DNA of 64,000 nt from Yoonia maritima (GTDB taxonomy: Bacteria; Pseudomonadota; Alphaproteobacteria; Rhodobacterales; Rhodobacteraceae), in the NCBI RefSeq assembly GCF_003003285.1, contig NZ_PVTP01000004.1:124001-188000 (forward strand), read 5' to 3'. Of the stretch, positions 8,231-17,167 are shown in pieces. The translations under genes were made by a program, and so were the position numbers. Numbering within the stretch: position 1 is the first letter of the stretch; each line of letters starts with the position of its first letter. The notes below the pieces were generated by a model. The model had not been told where the DNA came from. It did no database searches and worked only from the letters and a program-made list of their open reading frames with translations.

Positions 8231-9106
8231 ATGACGAAGATAACGCGTAACAAAAAGCCCATTCGCCTGAACGACATCGTAGACCACGCGATCTTGATCT
8301 TGGGTGGTTTGCTGATGCTTTTCCCGGTTTATCTGGCCTTTACCACGACCAGCCATGACAACATCACGCTGTCCCGCGAAGGGCTGCAGTTCGGGTTTGG
8401 CGATCAGATGGGCCATAATTTCTATGCCGCCATGTTTGAAAAAGGCGGCTTTAGCGAACAGATTGATGGCACTACAATGCTCATGAATTCGCTGATCCTC
8501 GGGATCGGATTCGCGGTTGGCAAGATCGTCCTGTCGATGGCGGCTGCCTATGCGATCGTTTACTTCCGCCTGCGCTTTGCGACCTTTGCGTTTTGGGTGA
8601 TCTTTACGACAATCCTTCTCCCGCTTGAGGTGCGCATTTTACCGTCTTACGAGGTGGTCACGGGGCTAGGCATGGCTAATACCTATGGTGGGTTGATCGT
8701 GCCGCTGTTGGCATCCGCGACTGGCACGTTCTTTTTCAGGCAGTTCTTTTTGTCCGTCCCCGAAGAATTAGTCGAGGCCGCACGCATTGATGGGGCAGGG
8801 CCCGGCAAGTTCTTTATCGATATTCTGGTTCCGCTGTCGCGCACCATGATCGCTGCGATTTTCATCATCATGTTTGTGTACGGATGGAACCAATACTTGT
8901 GGCCGACCCTGATCACCACCGACGAGGGCCTGTTCACACTGGTGCGTGGCATCAAGCAGATCACGCAGTCGATCTACGAAGGTAACCAAATCCCCGAATA
9001 CGGTCAGGCTTGGGCGCTTGCCATCATCGCAATGTTGCCGCCCGTCGTGATCGTGATCTTTTTCCAAAGCTGGTTCGTTAAGGGCCTCGTTGAATCCGAG
9101 AAATAG
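8231..9106 (+). CDS. ugpE: ABC transporter permease UgpE
   Basis: 291 residues from the ATG at 8231 (after GAGCAGACAT), rather than the earlier in-frame ATG at 8195 that lies inside ugpA. Six membrane segments and the EAA loop [20 protein letters not shown] place it as the second permease of the Ugp importer. The genes before and after it are ugpA (gap of ten bases) and ugpC (gap of ten bases), so the four form one transport operon. Confidence 0.9.
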   Translation: MTKITRNKKPIRLNDIVDHAILILGGLLMLFPVYLAFTTTSHDNITLSREGLQFGFGDQMGHNFYAAMFEKGGFSEQIDGTTMLMNSLILGIGFAVGKIVLSMAAAYAIVYFRLRFATFAFWVIFTTILLPLEVRILPSYEVVTGLGMANTYGGLIVPLLASATGTFFFRQFFLSVPEELVEAARIDGAGPGKFFIDILVPLSRTMIAAIFIIMFVYGWNQYLWPTLITTDEGLFTLVRGIKQITQSIYEGNQIPEYGQAWALAIIAMLPPVVIVIFFQSWFVKGLVESEK

Positions 9107-9116
9107 GAAGACCAAG

Positions 9117-10154
9117 ATGGCAACCGTAAGCGTTACCGATATTTCGAAAACTTATCCTAATGGGGCGCAGGCGGTGCGTCCTGCCAGCTTTGACATTGCA
9201 GATGGCGAATTGATTGTGCTGGTTGGCCCATCGGGCTGCGGCAAATCAACATTGCTGCGTATGGTCGCAGGACTAGAGGATATCACGACCGGGGACCTGC
9301 GCATTGGTGACCGTGTGGTGAATGATCTCGATCCGGCGGAACGTGACATCGCGATGGTGTTCCAGAACTACGCGCTTTACCCGCATATGACCGTGGCTAA
9401 GAATATGGCCTATGGTTTGAAAAACCGTGGTGCATCTAAGGATGAGATCGCTGCAAAAGTAACCGAAGCCGCCGAGATGCTGAGCCTGACGCCATTGCTT
9501 GATCGTCGTCCGAGCCAGCTGTCTGGTGGTCAGCGTCAGCGTGTTGCAATGGGCCGTGCGATTGTGCGTGATCCTGCGCTATTCTTGTTTGATGAGCCAC
9601 TGTCGAACCTTGATGCAAAGCTGCGCCATCAGATGCGTGTGGAAATCCGTAATCTGCAGCGACGCCTGAATGTCACCGCTATGTATGTGACCCATGATCA
9701 GGTTGAAGCGATGACAATGGCGGACCGGATTTTTGTGTTGAATGCTGGCGGGATTGAGCAAATCGGCACCCCTTCGGAAATATACCGCAAGCCGGCTTCT
9801 ACGTTTGTTGCATCGTTTATGGGTGCGCCTCCGATGAACTTGCTGAATGGCAAGGCGGATGGTGGCAAGGTTCATATTGGCGAAAGCGCTGTGCCAATGC
9901 CTTGTGCGGACGGTTCCGTATTGCTGGGTATTCGGCCCGAAGAAGTCGCGGTTTCGCAGATGGGGACTATTCCGTTTAAGCTAACCCTGATCGAAGAACT
10001 GGGTGCGAGCCGTCTTTTGCATGGCACGGTTGCGGGGCAAGATTTCGTGGTGAATGCGCCAAATGATGACACGGCTTTGGCCGAAGAACTGATGCTGGAG
10101 TTCCCAGCGAATGCTTTGCATTTGTTCGATGCGGAGACAGGGAAACGCTTATGA
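9117..10154 (+). CDS. ugpC: ABC transporter ATP-binding protein UgpC
   Basis: 345 residues from ATG 9117. Walker [11 protein letters not shown]-loop [10 protein letters not shown], signature [14 protein letters not shown], Walker [13 protein letters not shown] and the switch His in [13 protein letters not shown] are all intact. The C-terminal third is a TOBE/regulatory domain as in the MalK/UgpC group. It powers import by UgpB-A-E. The stop codon overlaps the next start (ATGA at 10151-10154), so the following enzyme is translationally coupled. Confidence 0.92.
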   Translation: MATVSVTDISKTYPNGAQAVRPASFDIADGELIVLVGPSGCGKSTLLRMVAGLEDITTGDLRIGDRVVNDLDPAERDIAMVFQNYALYPHMTVAKNMAYGLKNRGASKDEIAAKVTEAAEMLSLTPLLDRRPSQLSGGQRQRVAMGRAIVRDPALFLFDEPLSNLDAKLRHQMRVEIRNLQRRLNVTAMYVTHDQVEAMTMADRIFVLNAGGIEQIGTPSEIYRKPASTFVASFMGAPPMNLLNGKADGGKVHIGESAVPMPCADGSVLLGIRPEEVAVSQMGTIPFKLTLIEELGASRLLHGTVAGQDFVVNAPNDDTALAEELMLEFPANALHLFDAETGKRL

Positions 10155-11149
10155 CTAAGACTGTCGCGAAGCTGCCCTTGGTGACTGAGACACAGCGCGA
10201 TCAAATCTTAAGCGCACTACCGACGCCAGAGGCACATCGCGCGCTAATGCATCAGATCCCTGCGATGTCGTTGATCGAAACAGGAGGCCATGCGGCTGAT
10301 ACGTTGGAGGGGCCTGTGACGGTTGCTGCGTGGAACCTTGAACGTTGCTTGTTTCCCAAAGCGAGCGCCGATCATCTGCGTCCATTCGCGCCCGACGTGG
10401 TGTTGGTGTCCGAGGCCGACAAAGGCATGGCGCGCACTGGTCAACGCAATACCATGGCTGACATGGCGAGCCATTTGGGGATGGCCTATGCTTACGGTGT
10501 CGAATTCCACGAGCTCGATCTAGGTGGTGCAACAGAGCGCAGCTTTTGCACTGATGACTATAACACCGAGGGTTGGCACGGGAATGCGATTTTATCGCGT
10601 GCCCCGTTTGAACGTTTAGAATTGATCCGACTAGATGATCATGGGCATTGGTTTGTACCAGATCAAAACGCAGGCGATCCCGGGCAGCCACGGGTCGGTG
10701 GGCGTATGGCCATTGCCGCAGTGATTAAGGTGGATGGAACAGAGGTTTGTTTTGTATCAACCCATTTAGAAAGCAATGCTGATGCCCCACATCGGAATAT
10801 GCAGATGATGCGATTACTTGACGCGATCGACGATTTTGCACCGGGCATGCCGGTTGTCATCGGTGGCGATCTGAACACGGGCAACCACATGCCGCCGGAC
10901 TTTAGCTGGGAAGATGAGACGCTTTTCGATACCGCGCGAGAGCGAGGATACAGTTGGGATGCGAATGCGCCGGGGTTTACGACGCGTCCAAGTCTGATCA
11001 CCCCGCATCCTGATCGCACAATGAAATTGGACTGGTTTTGCAGCCGTGGCGTTACGGGTGCCAACGCCCAAATACTGCCAAGTCTCGATCCAACGGGGCG
11101 GCCATTGTCGGACCATGATGCCGTGCTGGCGCAGTTTACGCTGCCCTAA
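10151..11149 (+). CDS. Endonuclease/exonuclease/phosphatase (EEP)-fold enzyme in the ugp operon
   Basis: 332 residues with no signal peptide, so cytoplasmic. EEP-family catalytic blocks are visible in order: [22 protein letters not shown] and a final LSDHDAVLA. The fold covers DNases, sphingomyelinases, inositol-polyphosphate phosphatases and other phosphodiesterases. The gene overlaps ugpC by four bases, in the position where many ugp operons have ugpQ, the glycerophosphodiester phosphodiesterase. By context I infer a phosphodiesterase acting on an imported glycerophospho-compound, replacing UgpQ. The fold is clear, the substrate is not. Confidence 0.75.
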   Translation: MTKTVAKLPLVTETQRDQILSALPTPEAHRALMHQIPAMSLIETGGHAADTLEGPVTVAAWNLERCLFPKASADHLRPFAPDVVLVSEADKGMARTGQRNTMADMASHLGMAYAYGVEFHELDLGGATERSFCTDDYNTEGWHGNAILSRAPFERLELIRLDDHGHWFVPDQNAGDPGQPRVGGRMAIAAVIKVDGTEVCFVSTHLESNADAPHRNMQMMRLLDAIDDFAPGMPVVIGGDLNTGNHMPPDFSWEDETLFDTARERGYSWDANAPGFTTRPSLITPHPDRTMKLDWFCSRGVTGANAQILPSLDPTGRPLSDHDAVLAQFTLP

Positions 11150-11265
11150 CGTCATCGCCTTAGGATGAGGCCGATTTGATTAATCGCGCATGGGGTGTGT
11201 TCGTTAATGAAAATAGTCCTAAAAAACGCTACCTCTTTAAAACTAAACATTTTTTGTTCGAAATA

Positions 11266-11281
11266 TTAAGCTATCGTTAAC
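11266..11281 (+). promoter_or_regulatory. CtrA-type binding box upstream of the polysaccharide/spike genes
   Basis: TTAAGCTATCGTTAAC matches the CtrA consensus TTAA-N7-TTAAC. It lies 70 bases before the sugar-transferase ATG in an A+T-rich stretch (about 11200-11300) suitable for a promoter. CtrA is the cell-cycle and motility response regulator that in Rhodobacterales also controls gene-transfer-agent production. A second box is at 15861-15876. Confidence 0.55.
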
Positions 11282-11351
11282 CTTGCTCTCTCAGATTCAT
11301 TAACCAATGACGTAACGGTCCGCGTGGCCATTATTGGTGACGGTAACGAGA

Positions 11352-11990
11352 ATGTTCGATTTTCATAACGATACGGTTTTTCAGGGTTACATTAGCACAA
11401 AGCAATCGTTGTCACAGCCGTGGCAGAAGTTGCTTTTCGACAAATGTGTTGCCTTACTTTTGTTGGTCCCTCTTATGGTCTTTGCGGCGGTGCTGGTCGT
11501 ATTGAACCCATTCGTGAACGCAGGGCCATTGATATTTGTGCAACGGCGTATGGGGCAGGATTGTCTTCCGTTTGACGTGATCAAATTCCGTACGATGCGT
11601 CCGGCTCCTGTGGTGCGTGGCGCATTTGATCCGCTTGATGTGGACCGTGTTACAAGGCTTGGTCGTTTACTGCGAAAAACCAGAGTTGATGAGCTGCCAC
11701 AGATCATCAATGTCCTTCGAGGAGAGATGAGCCTAATTGGCCCGCGTCCTGATTGCTATGACCATGCCCGCGTGTATCTGCGCGATATTCCCGGCTATGC
11801 CGCGCGCCACCGTGTACTGCCGGGGATCAGTGGGTATGCACAGACTGAGCTGGGCTATATCGACAGCATTGGTGCAGTGCATCGCAAAGTGGCGGCGGAT
11901 TTGTACTACATTGCGAATGCGAGCTTTCGCTTTGATATGCGGATTGCCTGGCGGACGTTGATTGTTGTGTTGGCCCGGCGCGGGGCCTAA
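11352..11990 (+). CDS. Polysaccharide-initiating sugar transferase (ExoY/PssY type)
   Basis: 212 residues from ATG 11352 (a TTG at 11334 is possible). One membrane helix near the N-terminus (KCVALLLLVPLMVFAAVLVV) is followed by the bacterial sugar-transferase core: VQRRMGQDCLPFDVIKFRTM, RLGRLLRKTRVDELPQIINV, and MSLIGPRPDC. Enzymes of this family transfer a sugar-1-phosphate to undecaprenyl phosphate, the first step of a Wzx/Wzy-type polysaccharide. It lacks the long N-terminal membrane domain of WbaP. It opens the polysaccharide locus, directly followed by the two spike genes. Confidence 0.88.
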   Translation: MFDFHNDTVFQGYISTKQSLSQPWQKLLFDKCVALLLLVPLMVFAAVLVVLNPFVNAGPLIFVQRRMGQDCLPFDVIKFRTMRPAPVVRGAFDPLDVDRVTRLGRLLRKTRVDELPQIINVLRGEMSLIGPRPDCYDHARVYLRDIPGYAARHRVLPGISGYAQTELGYIDSIGAVHRKVAADLYYIANASFRFDMRIAWRTLIVVLARRGA

Positions 11991-12082
11991 GCCGCTGTTG
12001 CGTTGGTCTGCGTACGCTGGCCCAATTAATTCCTAAGCAAGCGTCACTAGGGATGGAGTGTCTTTTTAACTGGAGCATTCCC

Positions 12083-12340
12083 ATGTCTGACCCATTCGAT
12101 TCTGATTACGTCAATCTGACTTCACCCGCTGTATCCCATTTCGAAATCGTCCCTGATGATACCGTTGATTTGCCGGTGCGCCCGCGGGCGATTTTCGTCA
12201 ATGTTGGTGGAGCAGCTGTATTGCAGGACAAAGATGGCGTGGCGGTTAGCTATGATCTGACTGCCGGTTCTGTGCTAAGTATCCGCCCGTTACGTGTGTT
12301 GGTCACTGGTACGACCGCCCAACTGGTTGCGTGGTACTAA
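12083..12340 (+). CDS. ghsA: GTA head-spike base protein, Rcc01079 (GhsA) family
   Basis: 85 residues from the ATG at 12083, preceded by TGGAG; the earlier ATG at 12053 adds ten unlikely residues. The protein matches what I know as the 'spike base protein, RCAP_Rcc01079' family: an all-beta small protein with DPFDSDYVNLTSPA at the N-terminus and RAIFVNVGGAAVLQDKDG in the middle. In Rhodobacter capsulatus GhsA and GhsB form the head spikes of the gene transfer agent and bind capsule. It is followed after three bases by the GhsB-like gene. The name is from memory of the family, not from a search. Confidence 0.75.
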   Translation: MSDPFDSDYVNLTSPAVSHFEIVPDDTVDLPVRPRAIFVNVGGAAVLQDKDGVAVSYDLTAGSVLSIRPLRVLVTGTTAQLVAWY

Positions 12341-12343
12341 CGC

Positions 12344-13930
12344 ATGATCGGTCTAGAGATTTCGCCCGGCTACACGCGCGCCGGGCGCCCGCAGCCATTG
12401 GCTGCATTTTTTGCACCCGGTGGTGGGCAGCGTGTTGCCCTTGCCGATGGGCCGTCGGGGTCGTTGTCTGTCTGGACCGAAGTTGCGCCGCATTTTGCGG
12501 CCTGTTTGCGTCTGGATGCGAATGACCCGGGAACGCGATTTTCTTGGCGCGAAACGTTAATGATGGAACTACGTAACATCTATACTGTGGCTGATTTGCA
12601 GTTATCGGGGGCCTGGTCACAGTTGCAGTCGTCGGGGTCTGGTTTGCAAGCGAGCTACACCGGGAACCGTGCGATTAGTACATCTTCGGCTGCTGCAAGG
12701 GCGGATGTTACGGTTGTTCGCGAACAGGCTTATGACTTGTGGATTTATTATACGGGGCGCACCAATGGTGGATATTGTCGCGTTGATATTGATGGTAGTC
12801 AGTCATTGGTCAATGAAATCGACGACCCGGAAACCCTAGGTTTTAAAGCTTTTTCGACCTATGCATCGTCTGACTTGACCCGGCGCCAAGCGGTGAAAGT
12901 GGCAAGTGGACTAACGGGGCGTCATGATATTTCTGTTACCAATGGCGGCACTGCCACGCCCGGTGGCAACGCAATCATGATCGAGGCTGTCGCTATTAGT
13001 GGGTCATTGGATGACGACCGCATTCTACCGCCGCCGTGGGCACCACAGACCGATTATGCAATGGGTGACGAAGTGCAGCATGGTGGTGTTTTCTATACCG
13101 CCCGAGCGACAGCGAGTAGCGGCACCACCGGGCCAACACATCTGGGCGGTATTGCGTCAGACGGCGCAATGGATTGGCGTGCTGACAATCGGCCAACATA
13201 CCCGGCATTCGTCGCGATTGATTATGCGTCCGAGCGCGAATACGCGGCGGAGTTTGCCGTGGATGACAACACAACCGATCTTGGTGGGCAAACCCACGGG
13301 AATGAGAGCTTAATCTCGCGGTCTATAAATCTGGATGGGGTTGAATGGGTGCCTGGGCAAAACATGAGTAGCCTGTCCGTTGGTCGTCAAATTTCGGTCA
13401 CGGAAAACACCACTTGGCACCGATCAGAAGGCGGCGACATCGGAGAGTGCCAACTGAAGCGCACCATTGATCCGGGTGAAATTCGTCACGATGTTACGTT
13501 GATTGGCACCGGGGCAACTGCGGACTTTGCTTGGATATATGCTGGCATGGTACCGTTGGTGCGTTGGGACGGGGAAACAAAGTCGGACGTCTTTACTACA
13601 GTCGAAGCTGCTGGACACCCGTCTGTGGTTTTGGACGACCATAACGGCGTTAACCCTGCCAACATCGTTTGCGAAGGGGCTTCGCGTGTTGGTTTGACAG
13701 GACAGTTTAGCGGTAATGTCATGACCTATGGGCATGAAGCGGGGACGTTGCCCGTTTCAACCGTCGTGTTTGATCAATTCGACACGATCTTGCGGCCCAA
13801 TATAAATGCGTCATCCGCAAGCGGCGCGAATGATTGGATGGCCAAAGCCTATGCGTCGACAGGTGCGTTTCAGTTTTCGACAGGTGACACGTTAGGGTTT
13901 TTTAACCGGCATGTACTGAGCGTCAAATAA
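12344..13930 (+). CDS. ghsB: GTA head-spike adhesin, Rcc01080 (GhsB)-like
   Basis: 528 residues with no signal peptide, rich in Gly, Ser and Thr. Residues about 70-215 look like a beta-sandwich carbohydrate-binding region (AYDLWIYYTGRTNGGYCRVD), followed by a carbohydrate-binding-type short module (WAPQTDYAMGDEVQHGGVFY, with its aromatic pattern) and a C-terminal beta-rich part. The preceding GhsA-like gene, the size and the glycan context identify it as the partner of the spike base protein. In R. capsulatus such spikes let GTA particles adhere to the recipient's capsular polysaccharide. No other phage or GTA structural genes are in the window. Confidence 0.7.
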   Translation: MIGLEISPGYTRAGRPQPLAAFFAPGGGQRVALADGPSGSLSVWTEVAPHFAACLRLDANDPGTRFSWRETLMMELRNIYTVADLQLSGAWSQLQSSGSGLQASYTGNRAISTSSAAARADVTVVREQAYDLWIYYTGRTNGGYCRVDIDGSQSLVNEIDDPETLGFKAFSTYASSDLTRRQAVKVASGLTGRHDISVTNGGTATPGGNAIMIEAVAISGSLDDDRILPPPWAPQTDYAMGDEVQHGGVFYTARATASSGTTGPTHLGGIASDGAMDWRADNRPTYPAFVAIDYASEREYAAEFAVDDNTTDLGGQTHGNESLISRSINLDGVEWVPGQNMSSLSVGRQISVTENTTWHRSEGGDIGECQLKRTIDPGEIRHDVTLIGTGATADFAWIYAGMVPLVRWDGETKSDVFTTVEAAGHPSVVLDDHNGVNPANIVCEGASRVGLTGQFSGNVMTYGHEAGTLPVSTVVFDQFDTILRPNINASSASGANDWMAKAYASTGAFQFSTGDTLGFFNRHVLSVK

Positions 13931-13935
13931 ACCGT

Positions 13936-13962
13936 GGTTGCAGTGTGTTGGGCACTGCAGCC
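13936..13962. terminator. Hairpin between convergent ghsB and chain-length genes
   Basis: GGTTGCAGTG-TGTTGGG-CACTGCAGCC, ten pairs including one G-T, placed in the 37-base gap between two convergent genes. There is no clear T tract on either side, so it may be a weak bidirectional terminator. Confidence 0.5.
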
Positions 13963-13967
13963 ATATC

Positions 13968-15809
13968 CTAGGATAGCACAATTTCCACAACGTTGCTGTG
14001 GCTCGCGATCAGCGTGTCGTGGGCCGCAACTGCATCGCGCGTCAGGGTCCTGTTTTGGCGTAGGTTGAGTAAAACGATGTCTGCGAACTGCGCCAAGATG
14101 CGTGTGTTTGCTTTGAGAATAACAGGTGGAGCATTCACAATGATATAGTCATAGTTTGCCCGCGCGTTGCTTATGAACGGTTTAAACGCGTCACTGCTGA
14201 ACAGATCTGCCAAGGCTGCCTGCGGACCTAGTGAGTCGATGGTATCAATAGCCAGCACAGGGTGCGATATGACCGCGCTAGATAGGTTAGTAGCGCCCGA
14301 AACTACGTCAAAAAGTGCGACCGACGCAGGGGGCGTGCGAAGTTGCGAAACCGCGTTAATAATCAAAACAGATTTCTGTAACCGAGCAAGAGCTGTTGCG
14401 AGCGCTATTGTAACAGTTGTTTGGTCTTCGTCGTGACGACAGGAGGTTGTTAAAATAACTTTGTTGTCGCCGTGTTGGTTGCTGATTAACACGGCTGTAC
14501 GAAGCTGATTGGCAGCATCAAGCAACAAGCTACTTTTGCATTCTTCAAATTCCTCAGGCAATTGCTGGGGTTTTGTACGGGGGAATTGTGTGATGACTGG
14601 CGCGGGGATGACGTTTTCTATGGTATCCACGTTGACGAACCGCTGTTGTCTGAACAGCACAATTGCGATCCCAATAGCAGTGCCGAGCATCGCTGCGATA
14701 GCAAGGATGAGCATTTTGCGCGGTGCGACGTGCTGTCCGTTTCCGGCTGGTGATAAAATGCGCCCGCTTGGACTATTTAGTCCGCGACGCATTTGGGTGT
14801 CTTGCAGTTGCGCCAGTAGGGTTGTGTAGAGAACACGTGTAATTTCTGTTTCGCGGCTTATCTGTTGCAGCGTCACGAACCCTTCTGATTGGGTTGAGAT
14901 TTGCGCGCCAATTTGGTCGCGGTAGGTTTCAAGAGCTTGGATCTGCACTGACATTTGGTCTGCGTTTTCAGGGTGCAGTGCAAGGTTACGCCTTGCTTCG
15001 GTTATCTGTTTATCCGTTTCCGTCGCTTGCCTGCTAAGTGTATCAAGCACCGTATTGTCTCGCATTTGTCCATCCGTCACCAGAGCATTGATCGCGGATT
15101 CTTGTGTCTGCAACTTTTCTCGAAGTTCCGCGACGCGGTCGGCCAATCTAACGATAACGGCGTCGGTTTCCGACGTGTTGGCGGCGATCTGGCTAAATAG
15201 ATATGCATCTGCCACGGCATCGGCGATCAGGCGGGATTTTGACACGCTGCTGGTGGTCGCCGTAATTTCCAGGATGTAGGTTCCGCGTTTGGGATTGGAA
15301 GTTAGTAATTTGGCTAAGTTTTCGATTGTCTTCGCCAAAATGGCCTGATTGTCAGGTGGAACATCTGATATACCGCTTAGAAACGCACGCGTGCGATTGC
15401 GAATGCCTGCTATCGACCAAGGCGCGATAGGTGTCAGGTACCGGTTGAATTCGGGATCGTCTAACAAATCCAAGTCTATCACTACCTGCCTCAGGATATG
15501 TTCTGACCGCAAGATTGCGGCTTGTGTGTTTAGTCGTGCAGGATCAACGCCAAATGACGCTTGCTCTGAGACATTATTATGTGATGGTTCGATTTGTATT
15601 GTTGTGGTCGCCGCATATTGCGGCTGCGCGATCGCAAATGCGTAGTAGCTTGCCAAAATCAGGGCGCTGATTGTGCCCAGCGCAATCATCCATTTTCCGC
15701 GCCATAGCCCACGAAACAGCGCTGTAACATCGAATGGTCGGATGGGGTGTATGCTGTGAATGTGCATATCCAAAAGTTCACGCGGCACATCTGCATGTCG
15801 TTTAGTCAT
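13968..15809 (-). CDS. Wzz/Wzc-like polysaccharide co-polymerase with degenerate tyrosine-kinase domain
   Basis: 613 residues from ATG 15809, which has GAAGG nine bases upstream; the start at 15869 would overlap the CtrA-type box. A first membrane helix (about 40-60), a Wzz-type periplasmic region with coiled coil, a second helix (MLILAIAAMLGTAIGIAIVL) and a C-terminal P-loop-like domain follow the Wzc/ExoP plan. The kinase motifs are broken: Walker A reads SCRHDEDQTTV instead of S-x3-GEGKT, Walker A' reads VLIINAVSQLRTP with the Asp lost, and there is no terminal tyrosine cluster. It probably sets chain length or assembles export machinery without kinase activity. Confidence 0.82.
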   Translation of the reverse strand: MTKRHADVPRELLDMHIHSIHPIRPFDVTALFRGLWRGKWMIALGTISALILASYYAFAIAQPQYAATTTIQIEPSHNNVSEQASFGVDPARLNTQAAILRSEHILRQVVIDLDLLDDPEFNRYLTPIAPWSIAGIRNRTRAFLSGISDVPPDNQAILAKTIENLAKLLTSNPKRGTYILEITATTSSVSKSRLIADAVADAYLFSQIAANTSETDAVIVRLADRVAELREKLQTQESAINALVTDGQMRDNTVLDTLSRQATETDKQITEARRNLALHPENADQMSVQIQALETYRDQIGAQISTQSEGFVTLQQISRETEITRVLYTTLLAQLQDTQMRRGLNSPSGRILSPAGNGQHVAPRKMLILAIAAMLGTAIGIAIVLFRQQRFVNVDTIENVIPAPVITQFPRTKPQQLPEEFEECKSSLLLDAANQLRTAVLISNQHGDNKVILTTSCRHDEDQTTVTIALATALARLQKSVLIINAVSQLRTPPASVALFDVVSGATNLSSAVISHPVLAIDTIDSLGPQAALADLFSSDAFKPFISNARANYDYIIVNAPPVILKANTRILAQFADIVLLNLRQNRTLTRDAVAAHDTLIASHSNVVEIVLS

Positions 15810-15860
15810 TATTATTGTGCCTTCGGCGTAATTGATCCGCAGATATATGGGCACATCAGG

Positions 15861-15876
15861 GTTAACCAAAAATTAA
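15861..15876 (-). promoter_or_regulatory. CtrA-type binding box in the divergent wzx/chain-length promoter
   Basis: On the minus strand TTAATTTTTGGTTAAC, again TTAA-N7-TTAAC. It lies 51 bases before the chain-length gene ATG (15809) and 52 bases before the flippase ATG (15929), so a single site could act on both directions of the locus. Confidence 0.55.
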
Positions 15877-15928
15877 TCTCAATGAACGAATGCTTAGGGT
15901 GACGCCCATAGTGGGAACATGAAAAAGG

Positions 15929-17167
15929 ATGGTCCGCAGTTTCATGGTCACTACACAAATCAGTAAAATAATTACCATGCAGGCCTTGGGTCCGATGGTG
16001 TTGCGCGGTGCCATCGTTGGAATTAATTTCGCGGTGATGATTGGGCTGGCAACGGTGCTTGGGCTCGCTGCATTTGGTGAACTCGCTTTGATCTGGGGGG
16101 CGGCGTTGGTCGCCGCACCGATCATATCAGTGGGCGCACCACTGTTAATGTTGCGCGCGTTAACCGATGGCGACGGTATGTCCGTAAAAGCGGTAATGCT
16201 TCAGGTGATTATCGTGCCCGCCGCATTGGCGGTTCTGTCAGGCACCGTTGCCATCGCAATATGGCCGACTTTGCCGTGGTTCTCGATACTGCTGTGCGCG
16301 TTTTGGATTAACTTCGCAAGCTGCTTAGCAAGCGCAATGCGTGCGCTGGGCAGTGTGAACCTATCAATGGCCCTAAGGGATTGCGGTCCGCAAATTGCGT
16401 TAGCGATAGCTGCTATGTTCATGCGCGATGGGCAGATACTTGTTTTAGCGGCTTTCTGCATAGGGTGCATCGCGTTGCCGCTATCGATCTGGGCGTTTCG
16501 GTCCGCAGATCGTCTAAACATCATTGGACGGCATCATGCCAGCCCAGTGCCGTCGGTATCGCTTTGGGGCACATCCGTATTAGGCGTAGGGCTTGCCCAA
16601 ATTGATATTATCGTTGGAGGCGCACTGTTATCGCCTACGCAGATCGGGCTATATGCAGTGCTGCGGCGTGTCGCTAATCTGGTTGCCTTACCGGTTAGCG
16701 TTGCAACATGGGTTAGCGCAAATGACGTATCAAAGTCTTATGGGGCGGGTGATACGATCATGCTCCAACGTGCAAGCCGGGGTGGAAGCCAGATCGCATT
16801 TTTCGCTGGGTTGATCTTGTTTTTATGCGGATTATGTTCTTTGGCTTGGGTCGCACCCGACGGGCAATTTGTGTTTTTCATTTTGCTGTGTTGTGCATTT
16901 ATTCAGGTTGTTTTTGCTTCCGGGCTAACGGTGGCGACGCTATGCGGGCTTGCCAAATTTGCAGCGCTTACACGTGGCTTTAGCATTCTTGTCTATAGTG
17001 GTTGCGCTGCGTTTGTCGTTGGCCCCGTCTCAAATGCGGGTGCATATCTGCTGGCCACTAGCCTAGGCAGCTTGGCCTTATGGGCCATTGTTCGTCAGCA
17101 AAGGCATATCGACACGTCGGCGTGGTCCTTGCGCAGTCGACCGGAGGCGCAATGGAAACCGTCTTAG
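15929..17167 (+). CDS. Polysaccharide flippase (Wzx-like, MOP superfamily)
   Basis: 412 residues, almost entirely hydrophobic, with about twelve membrane segments beginning at MVLRGAIVGINFAVMIGLAT. This is the size and pattern of oligosaccharide flippases that move undecaprenyl-linked repeat units to the periplasm. Typical signals are the early Ala/Gly-rich helix pairs and the PTQIGLYAVLRRVANLVALP segment. The ATG at 15929 overlaps a weak AAAAAGG site; the ATG at 15944 is an alternative. It overlaps the polymerase gene by 16 bases and starts the rightward operon of seven genes. Confidence 0.78.
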   Translation: MVRSFMVTTQISKIITMQALGPMVLRGAIVGINFAVMIGLATVLGLAAFGELALIWGAALVAAPIISVGAPLLMLRALTDGDGMSVKAVMLQVIIVPAALAVLSGTVAIAIWPTLPWFSILLCAFWINFASCLASAMRALGSVNLSMALRDCGPQIALAIAAMFMRDGQILVLAAFCIGCIALPLSIWAFRSADRLNIIGRHHASPVPSVSLWGTSVLGVGLAQIDIIVGGALLSPTQIGLYAVLRRVANLVALPVSVATWVSANDVSKSYGAGDTIMLQRASRGGSQIAFFAGLILFLCGLCSLAWVAPDGQFVFFILLCCAFIQVVFASGLTVATLCGLAKFAALTRGFSILVYSGCAAFVVGPVSNAGAYLLATSLGSLALWAIVRQQRHIDTSAWSLRSRPEAQWKPS

